Below the pieces are notes generated by a model. That model searched no databases and was not told where the DNA came from. It saw only the letters and a program-made list of their open reading frames with translations. A stretch of 64,000 nt of DNA from Solanum dulcamara (lineage: Eukaryota; Streptophyta; Magnoliopsida; Solanales; Solanaceae). The stretch spans positions 77,484,144 to 77,548,143 of the forward strand of contig NC_077244.1 of assembly GCF_947179165.1 (NCBI RefSeq), written 5' to 3'. Every line of letters starts with the position of its first letter. The stretch's first letter is position 1. Below, in pieces: positions 50,011 to 62,616 of this stretch. Both the position numbers and the translations under genes were made by a program.

Positions 50011-50677
50011 CAAACAGGGTAAGTATATACAAATTTTGAATAACTATAGCTATGTATATTAATTACTATAAAAGGTTTATCGCGAGTGAAAATTAACTTA
50101 AACTATGGCTATGTATATTAATTAACTAGTATATGTTGCTAATTCGTGTCATTTTCCCATTAATTTATGTTCCAAATATTTCTTTAGTCCTATCAAAATA
50201 CAACTATCTAAGGTGTATCTTAAGAAAATATCACAAAATATGAGATGAATGATGACACTAAAACTACAGAACAAATAGCTAACATTATTGTCATTCTTAG
50301 TGTTGAATTAATTTATTTTTTTAGCATTAATATTGATTTAATTTTGATTTGTACTTTATTAGAGTTATTAGTATCTATGGACTATAATCCTTATTGGACC
50401 ATTCAAAATTCTAAGTCTCAAAAACTTGAAATAATATGTTAAAAGTTAAAAATTATGAAAAAGTATAAGAAATATTTAAAAATTATATCAAAGTAATACT
50501 TTTATGTATAAAATAAATTTTAAAAATTGTATATATAATGATGGGTTAGTTTGGTCTCGAATTGAATTTTTGAAGTTAAAATCAAACCAACACAAATATA
50601 ATCAGATTTTTTTTTCAATACCAAATCAAGTCAAACTAAATCAAACCAAACCATTAATCGTAGATGCTTCCATTAAT

Positions 50678-50925
50678 TGCAATGTGATATCCCCATTGTT
50701 AATTTGTTCATACTTTTTTTTCAAAGTAGCTGGGAATCTGTTGCCATGCATGTGCTTTGCCACATTTTAAAGTCATTTAATATAGATACTGTAATTAAAT
50801 TGCAATTTGGTATTCCCATTGTTAATTTGTTCATACTTTTTTTTCAAAGTAGCTGGGAATCTGTTGCCATGCATGTGGTTTGCCACATTTTAAAGTCATT
50901 TAATATAGATATTGTGTGTATTCGT
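50678..50925 (+). repeat. 123-bp tandem duplication
   Basis: Two nearly identical head-to-tail units share TTGTTAATTTGTTCATAC, AAAGTAGCTGGGAATCTG and CATTTAATATAGATA. Since 123 is divisible by 3, a spurious open frame runs through both. Confidence 0.9.
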
Positions 50926-50949
50926 GAAAACTAGACTCTATATATTATA

Positions 50950-51209
50950 CTCCCACCGTTCCATATTAATTGTCATGTATACTAAAAATAGTTATTTTAA
51001 AATAATTATCAATTAAACAATCAAGAGACAATTAATTACATTTTTCCAACTTTACCCTTGGCATTAATTATTTTAGAATTAAGAGACACATAAATAGATA
51101 AAGATTAAAGAGTTAATAAGGGGTATATTAGTCAAATAACACTCCTAATTAATATTTTCTTAAGGGTGTTGCAAAACCTTATCATGACAACTAAAATGAG
51201 ACGGATGAG
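50950..51209. mobile_element. Stowaway MITE, 260 bp
   Basis: Left end CTCCCACCGTTCCATATTAA and right end AACTAAAATGAGACGGATGA are inverted repeats, flanked by TA (50948-50949, 51210-51211). Confidence 0.8.
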
Positions 51210-51524
51210 TATATATTTAAGTTTTGGATACAAAAGATAAACCAAGTGCCTGTTTAGATTAACTTATTTTAGGTATTTTTAAGTCAAAATAACTCAGTTT
51301 AGGAGTGTTTTGGTAAAATTAAAAAAATACGTATAAGCACTTGATTTTAAGCCAAAATAACAAATATAAATCATAAGTCATAAGTTAGAAATAAGCATAA
51401 ACCAAAAGTCAATTCAAACATATTCGATTGGGCCATCCAAACAGGCTTGATAAGTCATTAGTATTCAAACTAGCCCAAAATGCTATGCAAGTTCAATTGG
51501 GCCCTAAATTATTTAGTTGAAAAA

Positions 51525-51920
51525 ATTATCAGGGAGAATATTTTTGTAATAAATAATTACTGATTTTAACGATATTTTTTATTTTTTATTATTTATAGCA
51601 ATACATAGCAATATTATATATGTCATGTATTAAAAGTGAATTATGCATGCAATATAAATGTATTATAAGTATTTTAAAATATATTGTATTTGTTAGGTAA
51701 GAAATTGACACAATGTATTATAAGTGTATTAAAGTGTGATAAATATATTATTCATGAATAAAACTTGTATTATATGAGTTTTATAAATTATTCTCGCTAA
51801 TATGTATTAAAGTTGTATTAATACTGTATTATAAATGTATTATAAGTGTTCAGTGAAAAAAATAATTATTATTATAAATGGTAAATATTTTCTTAATATA
51901 GTATATTTATGTAAGTTTTC
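51525..51920 (+). repeat. ~380-bp repeat, copy 1
   Basis: Shares AATAAATAATTACTGATTTT, AATTATGCATGCAATATAAA, AAGAAATTGACACAATGTAT and AAGTGTTCAGTGAAAAAAA, in order, with the inverted copy at 53220-53600. Rich in repeated TGTATTATAAGTG. No coding capacity or clear termini. Confidence 0.8.
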
Positions 51921-52129
51921 CTATTTAGTTTAGGATGGCTTGATAAGCCTTGGGCCGTATGTTCAAAAGAGTCCATTTTTTCACTTGGGCCAAAATTAAG
52001 ATTGGGTTTAATGTACATTCTGTTTAGTTTTTAGTTTTTGTCCCTTTTGGGCTTGGGACTATTTTTTGTAAATAAACTCTTTTAGGACGATATTACTCAT
52101 TTGTTTCAATTCGGTTTTTTAGTTCAGGT

Positions 52130-52290
52130 GCTTATTGTGGCTTATCGAAAAAGTCACAATCTTTCAAAAAGTCGCAACTCTTCAAAAAAATCACAACTTT
52201 TTTTTTTGAAAAAGTCACAACCTTTCAAAAAAATCACAACCTCTTATTTTTCATTCACACCTTTAAAACCTAATAATTTCACTCTTTCTA
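52130..52290 (-). mobile_element. Truncated copy of the Copia-like LTR
   Basis: Read on the minus strand, TTTTAAAGGTGTGAATG, repeated GTTGTGA motifs, GAAGAGTTGCGAC and GATAAGCCACAATAAGCAC match 26270-26500 in order. Confidence 0.6.
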
Positions 52291-52754
52291 ACACACTAAT
52301 GTGTTTGAACCGCCCTGCACTTGATAATTATATTATGTGCAACTGGAAGGGGTCATGACTCATGACTCATGATTGGTCCGAACAACCCATGTTCATTACT
52401 CCAAACAATTTGCTAGCTCCAGCACATTCAAATTATTGTTTTACGTACCAAAATGATGACGAAACTACAAGCCAGTTGATTTGACTCCTTTAATGAAACC
52501 CGAATATCCTGAGTAGATGAACTGTGTCTGTATAGTCAGTACAATAAACAACTTTTTCTCTACTCTTTTGAAAAAGGGAAAGGGCTAAAATATATTTCAA
52601 CTATTTGAAACTATATAAAAATGTCTTTATTTATTTATTGGGTCTAAAATATCTTTAATATTCATCTTTAGGTTTAAAAGTGACATTTTCTTTAACGAAA
52701 AAGGGCATTTTAGGCCCAATAGAAGGATGAAGGCATTTTTGTACCATTTTCAAT

Positions 52755-53125
52755 AGTTCGAGGGCCGACACGTGTTTAAAAAAATTATTCAAATTATTTA
52801 ATTAAAATTCTTTTAAATAAATTTTGATTTATAATTAATTTTAAATAATTAAATTATAACCAATAGACGGCCGCCACGTGTTTAAAAAAATTACTCTAAT
52901 TAATTAATTAAAATTCAGTTAAATAAATTTTATAATTAATTTTAAATAATTATATTGTAACCAATAGATGGCCTCCACGTGTTTAAAAAAAACTATTTAA
53001 ATTATTTAATTAAAATTTCGTTAAATAAATTTTGATTTATAATTTATTTTAAATAATTAAATTATAACCAATAGATGGTCGTCACGTGTTTAAAAAAATT
53101 ATTCAAATTATTTAATTAAAATTCT
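52755..53125 (+). repeat. ~105-bp minisatellite, four units, each with a CACGTG G-box
   Basis: Each unit has (ACC)AATAG-like start, G-box CACGTGTTTAAAAAAA, TTAATTAAAATT and TTTTAAATAATTA. G-boxes are at 52769, 52875, 52976 and 53083 (spacing 106, 101, 107 bp). The first unit has a slightly different left part. Confidence 0.85.
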
Positions 53126-53219
53126 TTTTAAAGGGCCTAAAATGCCCTCGAATTATTGAAAATGGTACAAAAATGTCCATCATCCATCTATTGGGCCTAA
53201 AATGCCTTTTTTGTTGGGA

Positions 53220-53600
53220 AATTTACATAAACATACTACATTAAGAAAATATTTACTATTTATAGCAATAATAATTTTTTTCACTGAACACTTATAATAC
53301 AATTTTAATACATATTAGCGATAATAATTTATAAAACTCATATAATACAAGTTTTATTCATGGATAATATATTTACCACATACTTTAATACACTTATAAT
53401 ACATTGTGTCAATTTCTTACCAAACAAGTATAATATATTTTAAAACACTTATAATACATTTATATTGCATGCATAATTCAATTTTAATACATGACAGATA
53501 TATCATAATATTGTTATATATTGCTATAAATGGTAATAAATAAAAAGTATCTCTAAAATCAGTAATTATTTATTAAAAAACGTTTTTTCTAGTAATTTTT
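53220..53600 (-). repeat. ~380-bp repeat, copy 2 (inverted)
   Basis: Inverted copy of 51525-51920, about 1.3 kb away, inside the fold-back element. Confidence 0.8.
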
Positions 53601-53729
53601 CCTTTTTTGTTAAAGTCAATTTTAGACCTAAAGGTGGATGTCAAGGGCATGTAGGCCCAATAAATGAACGAGGGACATTTTTATACTTTTTTCAATAGTT
53701 CAAAGGCATTTTAAGCCCTTTTTCGTTTG

Positions 53730-54508
53730 AAAAAAGAATAACAAAATCATTCATAACTATGGTCTCTAGTGTACACACATTAATTTTCTTGGAAGGAAAA
53801 TAAGCTCATGAATAATTGGAGGGAAAAAAAAGAAGGGAAAGTAGAGATTTAATTACGTACTGTTCATTCTTAAGATCAATTTGAAATGCTCATGTTGCTT
53901 CTTATCTTGGCATGGGCATCCAAATCCTTTCTATTAATTATTACTTAGCATTTGATTTAGACAAAAAATAGTAGGGACCTATTTTTTGTTGTAAGACTAT
54001 TATAAAAAAGGTTATCTTTGCTAGCTAACACAAAAAAAGATATAAAGTATTAGTAAACTTGTTGTGAATCACCTCCCGACCAGCTAGCCATGCTTGAATC
54101 GGACACTATTAGGTTAAATTGTCCTTTAACAACAAATAAGTACTCTTCATAATAATTTGATATGATAAATATAGACACGCTATAAAATTAACTTGTATTG
54201 ACAAATTAATAAATTGGGATCGCTTATATCAATCTTCCCTTATATGAATCTTTGCTAATTATGATACTGTAAATGTATATCAAGTAAATCCAAAACGAAC
54301 ACTTAGATACTTTTAGCAAGATAATACATAAATATAAGACAAGAAAAAGTATTTACAATATGAACTTCTCCACTCTGTATTTTTTTTACTTTACAATAAC
54401 TCTTTTTTAAAAATACAAAAAACAAAGCACATTATGGTACATTTTTTTCCTTTTGTTTTGTAGTGTAATAAAAAAAAAATTAAAACAAATTCACCCAATG
54501 CTTGAAAT
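53730..54508. other. AT-rich DNA downstream of the CIPK gene
   Basis: Likely includes the CIPK 3' UTR near 54400-54508. No other gene seen. Confidence 0.4.
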
Positions 54509-55759
54509 CTAGCAATCGGAAACCTGAAGCTCAACTCTCCGTTGGCTCAGAATTACCGGCTTCAATTTATTCTTCCATACATCTTTATACAAACCACCGT
54601 CACCATCACTTTTTCGAACTTCCACGACATTTAATTGTTCGGTTAATCGATATACATTCAAGTTCATCGTTAATTTACCATTTTGTACTTTCATGTCGAT
54701 TCTCCATTCTTTTTTCCTCTTCAATATGAAATTCTCCTCCTTCGCTAGCTCTTCGATTCTCTCAATTACACTCTCCGGTGACTCTTCCACCACTATCCTC
54801 TCCAAATCATCCACCGGATTGTTCGATTTGAACAATCCCGAAATGTCCAGTCCCTGGGAGAATGAAATTATATCAAACGCATTCAAACAATTTGATGATG
54901 AATTTATCTTAATTTCTTCCTCCTCTGAGAATTTGATAAATTTCAATCCCTTTCTAAACCATGGATCTCTGATGATTTCTTCAATCGTAATTCTCGTCGC
55001 CGGATTAATATCCAGAAGACGAGATAGTATCCGCTTAAGGTCCGGAGACATCCATTTCGGGCACCGGAATTCGCCTTTGTAGATTTTTTTGTACATTAAC
55101 ATCAAGTTCTGATCGTAGAACGGGAAGTAACCGGCGATCATCACATACAAAATAATTCCGCATGACCAGACATCGGTTTTAGCTCCGTCGTATCCTTTAA
55201 TCGTTAAAACCTCCGGTGCTACATATGCCGGCGATCCGCAAACTGTATGTAGAAGCCCGTCGAATGATTGAATTTGGTCAGTTGTGGCACTGAGTCCGAA
55301 ATCGGTAACTTTGAGATCTCCATTTTCGTCAATTAGAACGTTTTCTGGTTTTAAATCACGATGGTAAATTCCACGTGAATGACAGTAATTAACGGCGGAA
55401 ATCAATTGCTGAAAGCATTTACGACTGAGATCCTCGCAAAATCGGCCTTTATTAGCGATTTGGTTGAATAATTCGCCTCCTTTAACGTATTCCATGACGA
55501 AATAGATCTTCGTCTTCGTGGCGAGCACTTCATAGAGTCTAACAATGTATGGATGCTGCAGCTGGCGCATGACGGAGACTTCACGCTCGATGTGTTTGTC
55601 AGGAATACCATCTTTGTTGGAAAGATTGCTCTTGTTAATTACTTTGATGGCGACATTCCTGCCATTGTTGATTTCTCTAGCGTGGTACACTTTGGCGAAT
55701 GCGCCACAACCAAGTAGCTTTCCTAGCTCATATTTTCCGAATATAGGCTTCTCCGGCAT
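54509..55759 (-). CDS. CIPK11: CBL-interacting protein kinase (SnRK3), CIPK11/14 type
   Basis: A single uninterrupted exon of 416 residues; the ATG at 55759 ([20 protein letters not shown]) is chosen because the frame upstream has no ATG. The Ser/Thr kinase domain spans about residues 10-268 with GCGAFAKV loop, VAIK Lys 39, HRDLKPEN (133 on), DFG 153-155 and an activation loop ending APE 181-183. The NAF motif ([10 protein letters not shown], about 292-301) and a C-terminal phosphatase-interaction-like region follow. In the family a Ca2+-loaded CBL binds NAF, relieves autoinhibition and directs the kinase to membranes, where it regulates ion transporters and H+-ATPase. Lack of introns is normal for one CIPK clade. 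CIPK11 is inferred from sequence plus gene order (At2g30360, recalled). Confidence 0.92.
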   Translation of the reverse strand: MPEKPIFGKYELGKLLGCGAFAKVYHAREINNGRNVAIKVINKSNLSNKDGIPDKHIEREVSVMRQLQHPYIVRLYEVLATKTKIYFVMEYVKGGELFNQIANKGRFCEDLSRKCFQQLISAVNYCHSRGIYHRDLKPENVLIDENGDLKVTDFGLSATTDQIQSFDGLLHTVCGSPAYVAPEVLTIKGYDGAKTDVWSCGIILYVMIAGYFPFYDQNLMLMYKKIYKGEFRCPKWMSPDLKRILSRLLDINPATRITIEEIIRDPWFRKGLKFIKFSEEEEIKINSSSNCLNAFDIISFSQGLDISGLFKSNNPVDDLERIVVEESPESVIERIEELAKEENFILKRKKEWRIDMKVQNGKLTMNLNVYRLTEQLNVVEVRKSDGDGGLYKDVWKNKLKPVILSQRRVELQVSDC

Positions 55760-55839
55760 CGGTAGACGGATGCCGGGATCCAATTATGTGATTTGGTTTA
55801 TAATTAGATATGATTAACGAAGAAGAAGTTGCAGAATTG

Positions 55840-55848
55840 TTATATAAA
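55840..55848 (-). promoter_or_regulatory. TATA box of the CIPK gene
   Basis: On the minus strand the sequence reads ACTTTATATAACAATTC, about 80-90 bp upstream of the ATG at 55759. Confidence 0.5.
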
Positions 55849-55849
55849 G

Positions 55850-58800
55850 TTATTTTATTTTCCTCTCTGAATTGGTATATATGTATATTGGAATAGTTCA
55901 AAAGAGGAAACTTCTTGTTTAAGTTCCAGACTTGAGAACAGTCTACTTGTGTTATATAAGCCGGTCTTTGAATTAGCTATAGCCATCGTTTTTTTTTTTT
56001 TTTTTTTATTCAACGTTTTTAGTCAATCAATAAAAAGTCGGTTTTGGCTGTGGTTTACACGTTTCAGTCACCCAATGAATCTCAATTAATTAATTATGGA
56101 TTTTCTTTTTGGTACAATTAGGCATTCCATCATTTTAATTATAAAAAAATTGAATATATTCATGTATATTAAGTGTATATTTCATGTATAGAATATATAA
56201 TAATATATATATTTAGTGCATAACTCATGTATAAGTAATCTATATTGTATAGTCAACGTATACTTTTTATGACTTTTGCAAGTTATATAGTCACGATATG
56301 TTTCTTATGATTTTTGGCTATTTTTATTTATGTAAATAAAATATGACTATATTTATTATAAACTAATTAGTTTATTATATATATTTGAACGTATCTTCTT
56401 TTTTTTAAAACCGGTTATTGCTTAATTATATTATCAAAGCAAAAAGGTTTCCCGCCCACTTATAGTTTCCTTATCCTTTTTGAGACTCGTAAAGATTTGA
56501 ATTCTCATGAATGTAGAATGCAATTATCCCACTGGCCACTACTATGTTATTATGATTTGTGATTAGGTGAAGAAGTCAGAATATTTATTAAAAATATTTA
56601 AATATATATAAAAGAATTACCATTCTACATAATGTACTATTCCAACAACAAAACTTATTAATTGGTATTCATGAATAAGGTTGCCCAGGCACCATAATTT
56701 GTACAGACTTACTACAAGTATACATATATTTATTAAACTATATACTATAATGAACTATAATGATATTGTCTTTAAATTTCAGCGGCGTTATAACCAAATC
56801 AAGTAGAAAGTAACAACATTAGTTTATATTTATTCATTCAACAAGAAGACTGAGTACATGTGACTTAATAATATTTTTATAATGAATAAGAATGGTCGGT
56901 ATTTAGTCCAACACATAATGCATAAAAATATGAAGTCGGTCTAATTAAAAAGTAATTAATAAGTTATGTAAGGTGTTCTATAATCAAGGTTCCTTCTTGT
57001 TATTGTTGGTGCAGTTGAGAAATAAGAAAGGTAACAACTGAGAGTATTAGATTAGATAAGATTTATTATCATAATTAAAATAATTAAGACAATAGAAGAA
57101 TGTTTCGTGGGAGAATAACAAGCGTCCGCGGTTTATTTAACTAATAATAGCGCGTATACTTCGTAGATTAGGCCAAGGTTGGCCACATCCACATGCATTT
57201 TACACGCACATTTAACACTTTTGACTAATTACATCATACTATACTAATTTTATTATAATTAAAAGATGGATATGTGAGCTTATTAGAAGAGACATCATAG
57301 GAACAAGTTATATAGGATAACTTGAGTGTAATCTACGTGGCAGACAAAATAAGATAAGCGATGCTAAAGTTATTCAAATATGTGAATAGGAGATGTGCAG
57401 ATGTGTCAATTAAAAAGTGTGAGAGGTCGAGTTAGCTCAAATGGAGATATGCTAAAAAAGAAGAAGATGTGATTAGATAAAATTTGACTCAACTTCAACT
57501 TACTGAAAGAATACTCTAAATAGAACAATATAAAGATTGAGAATTAAGATAAAATATTAATAATTTACCTAGTGTAGTGGCATTATATTATATGTAGAAG
57601 AGGTAGGGGCTGGGCCCCTCTTTCCGCTTCGCACCATTAGTAGTAGGGATATATTTGCTTTTATATAGTGAAAATAAAAATGTTATTTTTATGGAAAAAT
57701 TATTTAAATACATATCTTATTTTATCTTAATTTTTTAAAAAGTTATCATTTAAAATCTTTTCTAAAACTCTCTCTCGATACGTCACTCTCCGCTCGCTGA
57801 TACATCTTTATTCTCCTCTTTGATATATCCCTCCTCTTTCGGATGCATCTCTCTCCTTTTGGATACATCCCTCCCCTATGTATCCAGATATTTGCTGATA
57901 TATCCAAAATCTATAAATTTTAAATAATTTTTATAATTTGAAAAAAATAAAAAATAAAAAATAATATAATTAACTTTTAACACTATGAGATTTATGTAAA
58001 TTAGACTTTTACAGACTTAAATAGAATGAGGCCCGGTGGAATTTACCTATCATTTCCTTGGCCCAAATCCCTTCTCAAGTTCTGGTCATTTGCACTATAT
58101 TTTGTACCGAGTCTTCAATTTTTTGTCCCAATTCATTCACGTGGCCTCTTTTAGATTTTGATAATCAAATAGTTTAATTTTGTTCTTGAATTTAGATATG
58201 GAATTTGTAAGCTTTTTGAAATAAATTTATATATTTAAAAATTATTTAAAAAATACTAACTATGATTGATAATTCAAAAATATTTTTTTAAAAATATACT
58301 ATCAAAGAAAGATTTATTTCAATCTCAAAATTCAAAAAATATCACATAAATTAAAATTGATGAAGTAGCTTTTTGTGGGGTTTAAATGTATATTTTCACA
58401 TTATAATGTTACACAAAGTTATGTCACGGCATAAATTCATTGCTAAAGGACAAAAAATACGTATCAAACATTTTAAAGACGAAAATTAACCATTTGAAAA
58501 ATAATTCCAGTGGTGCATAGACTTAAAATGGGACAAAGTGTACAAGTAGACTTAAAATCAAATTGATTACTGTTACTGGTGGTTTCTTTCTTCTTTTCTA
58601 TTAATGGCCCGAAGTCGAAACCACAAAAATTGAACTTCATGACACAAATTTGAAGTTTGAACTACATATACCTATAATTCGAACCTTAGTCCACGGTGTC
58701 TTGAAATCTGAACTGGAAAAAAGTTAAGCAAAGGACACAATATTCTGAGGTTTTAACTAAAAAACTAAAAACATAGTATATATATAGATGTTTTGAACTG

Positions 58801-59040
58801 TAAAAGCTTAATCAAAGAACACAACATTCTGATGTTTTGAACTAAAAATATGAACTTAAGGACACAATATCATGAAGTTTAAGAAAAAGAATATATATCT
58901 GTCCACTTTTTAAGCTATTGGTAAATATAAATAATTTGCAAACACTGGCTGGAATTTAAACAGTAGTCCTAAAAGTGACTACCTGGTGCCACTTCCATAT
59001 AGTTGCTGCATTGACCGTTTGCGGAAAAAAAAGAAACCCA
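55850..59040. other. Intergenic DNA between CIPK and OFP17-like genes
   Basis: Holds a T homopolymer at about 55989-56007, a repetitive stretch with several ATGTATA motifs (56150-56330), a region rich in GATACATC/GATATATC motifs (about 57775-57905), and a decayed repeat of GAACTT-type and GGACACAATAT motifs at about 58620-58890. No gene could be supported. Confidence 0.4.
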
Positions 59041-59108
59041 TTTAACATAGCTGTTATTGCTTGATACATTTCAATGTGTTACAGAGACAGGAAAGGCTGT
59101 AATTAAAG

Positions 59109-60312
59109 TTAATGAAAGATTGTTTTTGGACTGTTGATATCATCCTTATAGCTATTTGAAAACAAATCCTTGCATAGCTCACCATAGAATCTGCACACTA
59201 AGTCAATAAAAACAGGGCTTTTTAAATTTTTCCAACAGTATAACAATTCTTCTACACCCATCAAATCTCTCATTTTCCCCTCTTCAACAATCATTTCTGC
59301 TAGATAATTCTCGAAGCTTCTGCATGCATCTTCCACATCATCCTGAAATATTACTACTTCTTTTTTAGTAGCTCCACTCAATCTTGCATAAGCTGGAGTA
59401 ATTGGTGAAGGAACTGGTGCTTTAATATGCCCTGCATTGCAAAATATCAAACATTTTTTTTTTTTGTAATTTGTTCAATGTGCTCAAGTTTAAACGGATT
59501 GAGTTATGACTTATTTGTTAATTTGACTCTTCAGGTTGAACCGTAATAATTCATCAAAATTATTGGGTCTAAATGACTCAAAATAGTGTGATTCGACAGG
59601 TCAAAATTAATGCAATCCAAGTCATGACACATACAAAATTAAATTTGGTGCACAAAAACATTTCACTAGTAATTTAAGAAAAGTGCATTGTTGACTCAAA
59701 ATAAACAATGCAAGCATATTCTGCGTTCACACAAGATCCAGGACCAGAAAAGACCTGCACTTAAGGGGGATACGATGCAAATAGCCAACCATAATGCAAA
59801 TATTAGTAGTGGTTGATTATAGATTCGAATATGTGACTTATAGATCGCTGACCTCCCTTGGATGGCAGGTTAGGTCATGTTTGGTGTGTCAATTATGACC
59901 CAGCCGTTATTTGACTCAAATAAATTTTGGGGAAATTGGTTTATGACCGTTATTTAACCCAAGGTAATTTTGGTCAAATTGATCATGACTGTTTATTGAT
60001 TTGACTCATTTTAACCTATTCAAATTTTACTGCACTCGCCCATTTGTTACCTTTACCTGCATCGGAGAAACTCTTGAGCTCCATGATTTGGTCCTCCTCT
60101 CTTGGTTTTGATCTCCTTATCGAACGAAACACCGAAAGAACTTGTGAAGCTTGCTTTCTACGGGTGCTTCTATTGCTTTCACATCCTATTGAAGGGCGAA
60201 ATAATCGAAGCCTTCTTATGAAGAGAGGCTTTCTTAATTTGAACTTGAACAACTTTACTATTTTCTTGCATGGATTATTGAATTTCAAGCAACATGAAGT
60301 GTTCATTTTCAT
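59109..60312 (-). CDS. OFP17: OFP17-like protein
   Basis: Exons 60312-60057 and 59431-59109 (TAA) join phase 1 to 192 residues. The basic N-terminus has KLFKFKLRKPLFIRRLRLF. The C-terminal block VEDACRSFENYLAEMIVEEG, then GVEELLYCWKNLKSPVF and DLVCRFYGELCKDLF is what I recall of Arabidopsis OFP17. This block replaces a canonical OVATE domain, and the protein's role is poorly known; other OFPs are transcriptional repressors and TALE-homeodomain partners. A second Met lies two codons in. Intron of 625 bp contains repeat fragments with GGTCA/TGACCC motifs. It is divergent from the OVATE gene to the right, as in the Arabidopsis pair OFP17-OFP2 recalled from memory. Confidence 0.8.
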
Positions 60313-62616
60313 TTTCTTCTTTTTTGTAACTTTAACGGTTGAGAAAAGAGTGTGGATGAAATATATAAAAGTGAATGGTGGTTTATTAGCTTATCTTTGC
60401 TTTCAATTTGGTATTGACAAGAGACTTGTGGGTGTTATATGAGATTAAATTTGTTGAGTTTGGTGTATTTTGGGGTGAAGAATAACAAAAAGTGTACTCC
60501 CTTTTAAGGTGTGTTGAAGAATAATTAAGTTGTTGGTTGCATGTTTGATTTAGAAGAAGAAATTAAAGGTGGTATACCATGAAGGAAATGTCACCAACTC
60601 TTGCTTGCTAGTTGTATTTATATTACTAATACAATATAGTTTTGATCTACATTTGAGTTTGTTAACGGACGTGATGGTTGTTAAGATACGAAAGATCAAA
60701 GATAAACAATTAATATATATCACCAAGAATGTGTCAGAATAAATGAGAATGTATCAGGTTCGACTCTTAGGACGAGGGAACACTTCTCATGAGCCTTATT
60801 TACGCGATGCAAATTTAATTAGTCGAGTTAATATAAATTCTGGATATATATAACAAATGATATTACAAAAAGAAAAAGACAAACAAGATGATTTCAAGAA
60901 GCATTGATCTAGCTATATGTCAACAAGACAACAACAATTATATGGTGAAACAGTTTAGGTGCGAGTGAAGTATTTAATTATAACCCTAAAAATTTGATCT
61001 TTCAACTTCAATTGGATAGGTTGAACTTTATTTTTAGCCACCCATAAATCTTCAAATTCTTCCTTACAAGTAGTCAAATCAAATTATATGTTAAAGTGTT
61101 GCCCCTTTTTATCCTTTCATCTTCTAATCCAAGAATTTCTACTGGCAAGAAAAGTTCATACTTTTGGGCCCAAAATCTAATTCCTATTAGCCCAGACCTT
61201 CCATAATTTTGGGCCTATTCATCCATGACAAAATAACGCTTCTGGCAAAAGTAATTCCTAATTTGTATGCTCTAAAGACAACAATAGCAAACAAAGGAGG
61301 AACTGACAAGTGAACTATATATGTCACCAAAATGTTTGCCCTTTGCTGCTTCTTTAGTTAATATGTTCGTACCTCATTCTGCTCCCTGTAAGTATGGCGA
61401 AGCATATTCCCTCAATTTGCCTCATCACGACCTGATTGACATTAACTCGCGTTAAAAATTAAATTCTCTTTTCGAGTAAATTAATTACCTCCATTGAGTC
61501 TGAGGAAAATCGTATTTGTATGATTATAACTTTTAAAAGAAAAAATTAATATGAGATAGACATGCGACACAAGTAATTTGGAGACTTCAACTGCATGCAA
61601 AATGAATACATGTCTCCATGTTAACGCATGCTAGCAAATTTGTGGATTATATATTATACCTTTTAATAGTAAGAAAATGCGACAACTTGCCACAATTCAT
61701 GGGGGGCTTACTTGTTTGAAGACCACAACCTTTCCATAGACATATGTGGGCATGTATTGTTACTAATGATAAATCATCATTTTGTCAATTTATTTTTTTG
61801 TGAAGGGGCCAAGTCAGACTTCAGAGAGTCCCACATAAGTTACTCATTTCCAATAAACAAATTAATAGACAGCTGATAATTCCTCAAATGTAAGAAAAGC
61901 AAAAAACAAAAAAAAGCAGAAAAGGATGGCACAGATTCTTCATTAATCTCTTGTAAAATTCTAAAGATAGCTAGTGTGTTGCTCTTCTAAAGCATTTTGG
62001 TTCCTTTCTCCTCTTGCCCTCCTTTTTATTTTCTTTTTTGCCAATGGGATGAGCTAAGTCGCAGAAGCAAAATTTTCATCAAAAGGCTTAACATCTATTA
62101 TATATGTATAAAAAAAATTGACTTTATATATATACAGTGTGATTTTTTGTTGAAGAGCTCCATCCTTGACGGATTGACAGGTAGAGGCTAAACCTGAAGA
62201 GCGGGAGGAAAATTTATTTTCCTTTACAGAAAAAATCACATAAGGATTTTTTTTCTTTTTAAATATAAGAGATGAAGAACCTTCTTATTAGTAAAATCAT
62301 TAAAAAGGGGTGTGACAATTTGTCTTTTGACTTTTGATTACTGTCTGAAGTATGATCAACTAAACTTCCCCATAACCTGCCCAAAATATGTATGACCAAA
62401 ATCGTAAAATGTAAGAAATAGTAGCTGGCTTACATACATAAAATAGAAACCACTGTTCAGTCTGTGCTCCACTTGCTCTTCATGACATATCTTCCTATAG
62501 GGTCCCCCCTCCCTTTTTTTCAACACTATTTATTTAGCACAAACCTTCATTCTTTTGCTTGTGACATATAGTGGAAATTTGGAAAACAAGTAGTAAGAAG
62601 AAAACTTGTTCCTCCA
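60313..62616. other. Shared upstream region of the two OFP-type genes
   Basis: A 2.3-kb divergent intergenic region. I see no transposon with clear ends and no further gene; a TATATA-like sequence lies near 60361 on the OFP17 side. Confidence 0.4.

Larger units (their letters stand above)
52570..53727. mobile_element. Fold-back element containing a minisatellite and a nested repeat
   Basis: Outer arms: GAAAAAGGGAAAGGGCTAAA and following sequence on the left is mirrored by AAGCCCTTTTTCGTTTG on the right, with CCAATA and AAAATGTC motifs in each arm. A second inner pair of arms (GCCCAATAGAAGGATGAAGG and its mirror near 53190) encloses the G-box minisatellite. The 380-bp repeat at 53220-53600 sits between inner and outer right arms, so it is a later insertion or part of a compound element. 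Confidence 0.6.

Noticed and set aside
50504..50934. Two overlapping plus-strand frames of 85-88 codons
   Set aside because: Created by the 123-bp tandem duplication, whose length is divisible by 3; no protein resemblance.
52755..53125. Regularly spaced repeats resembling a CRISPR array
   Set aside because: Whole ~105-bp units repeat, including the would-be spacers, and the DNA is a plant nuclear genome; it is a minisatellite.
54509..55783. CIPK start at 55783 giving eight extra residues
   Set aside because: That codon is TTG; the first in-frame ATG is at 55759 and matches the family start.
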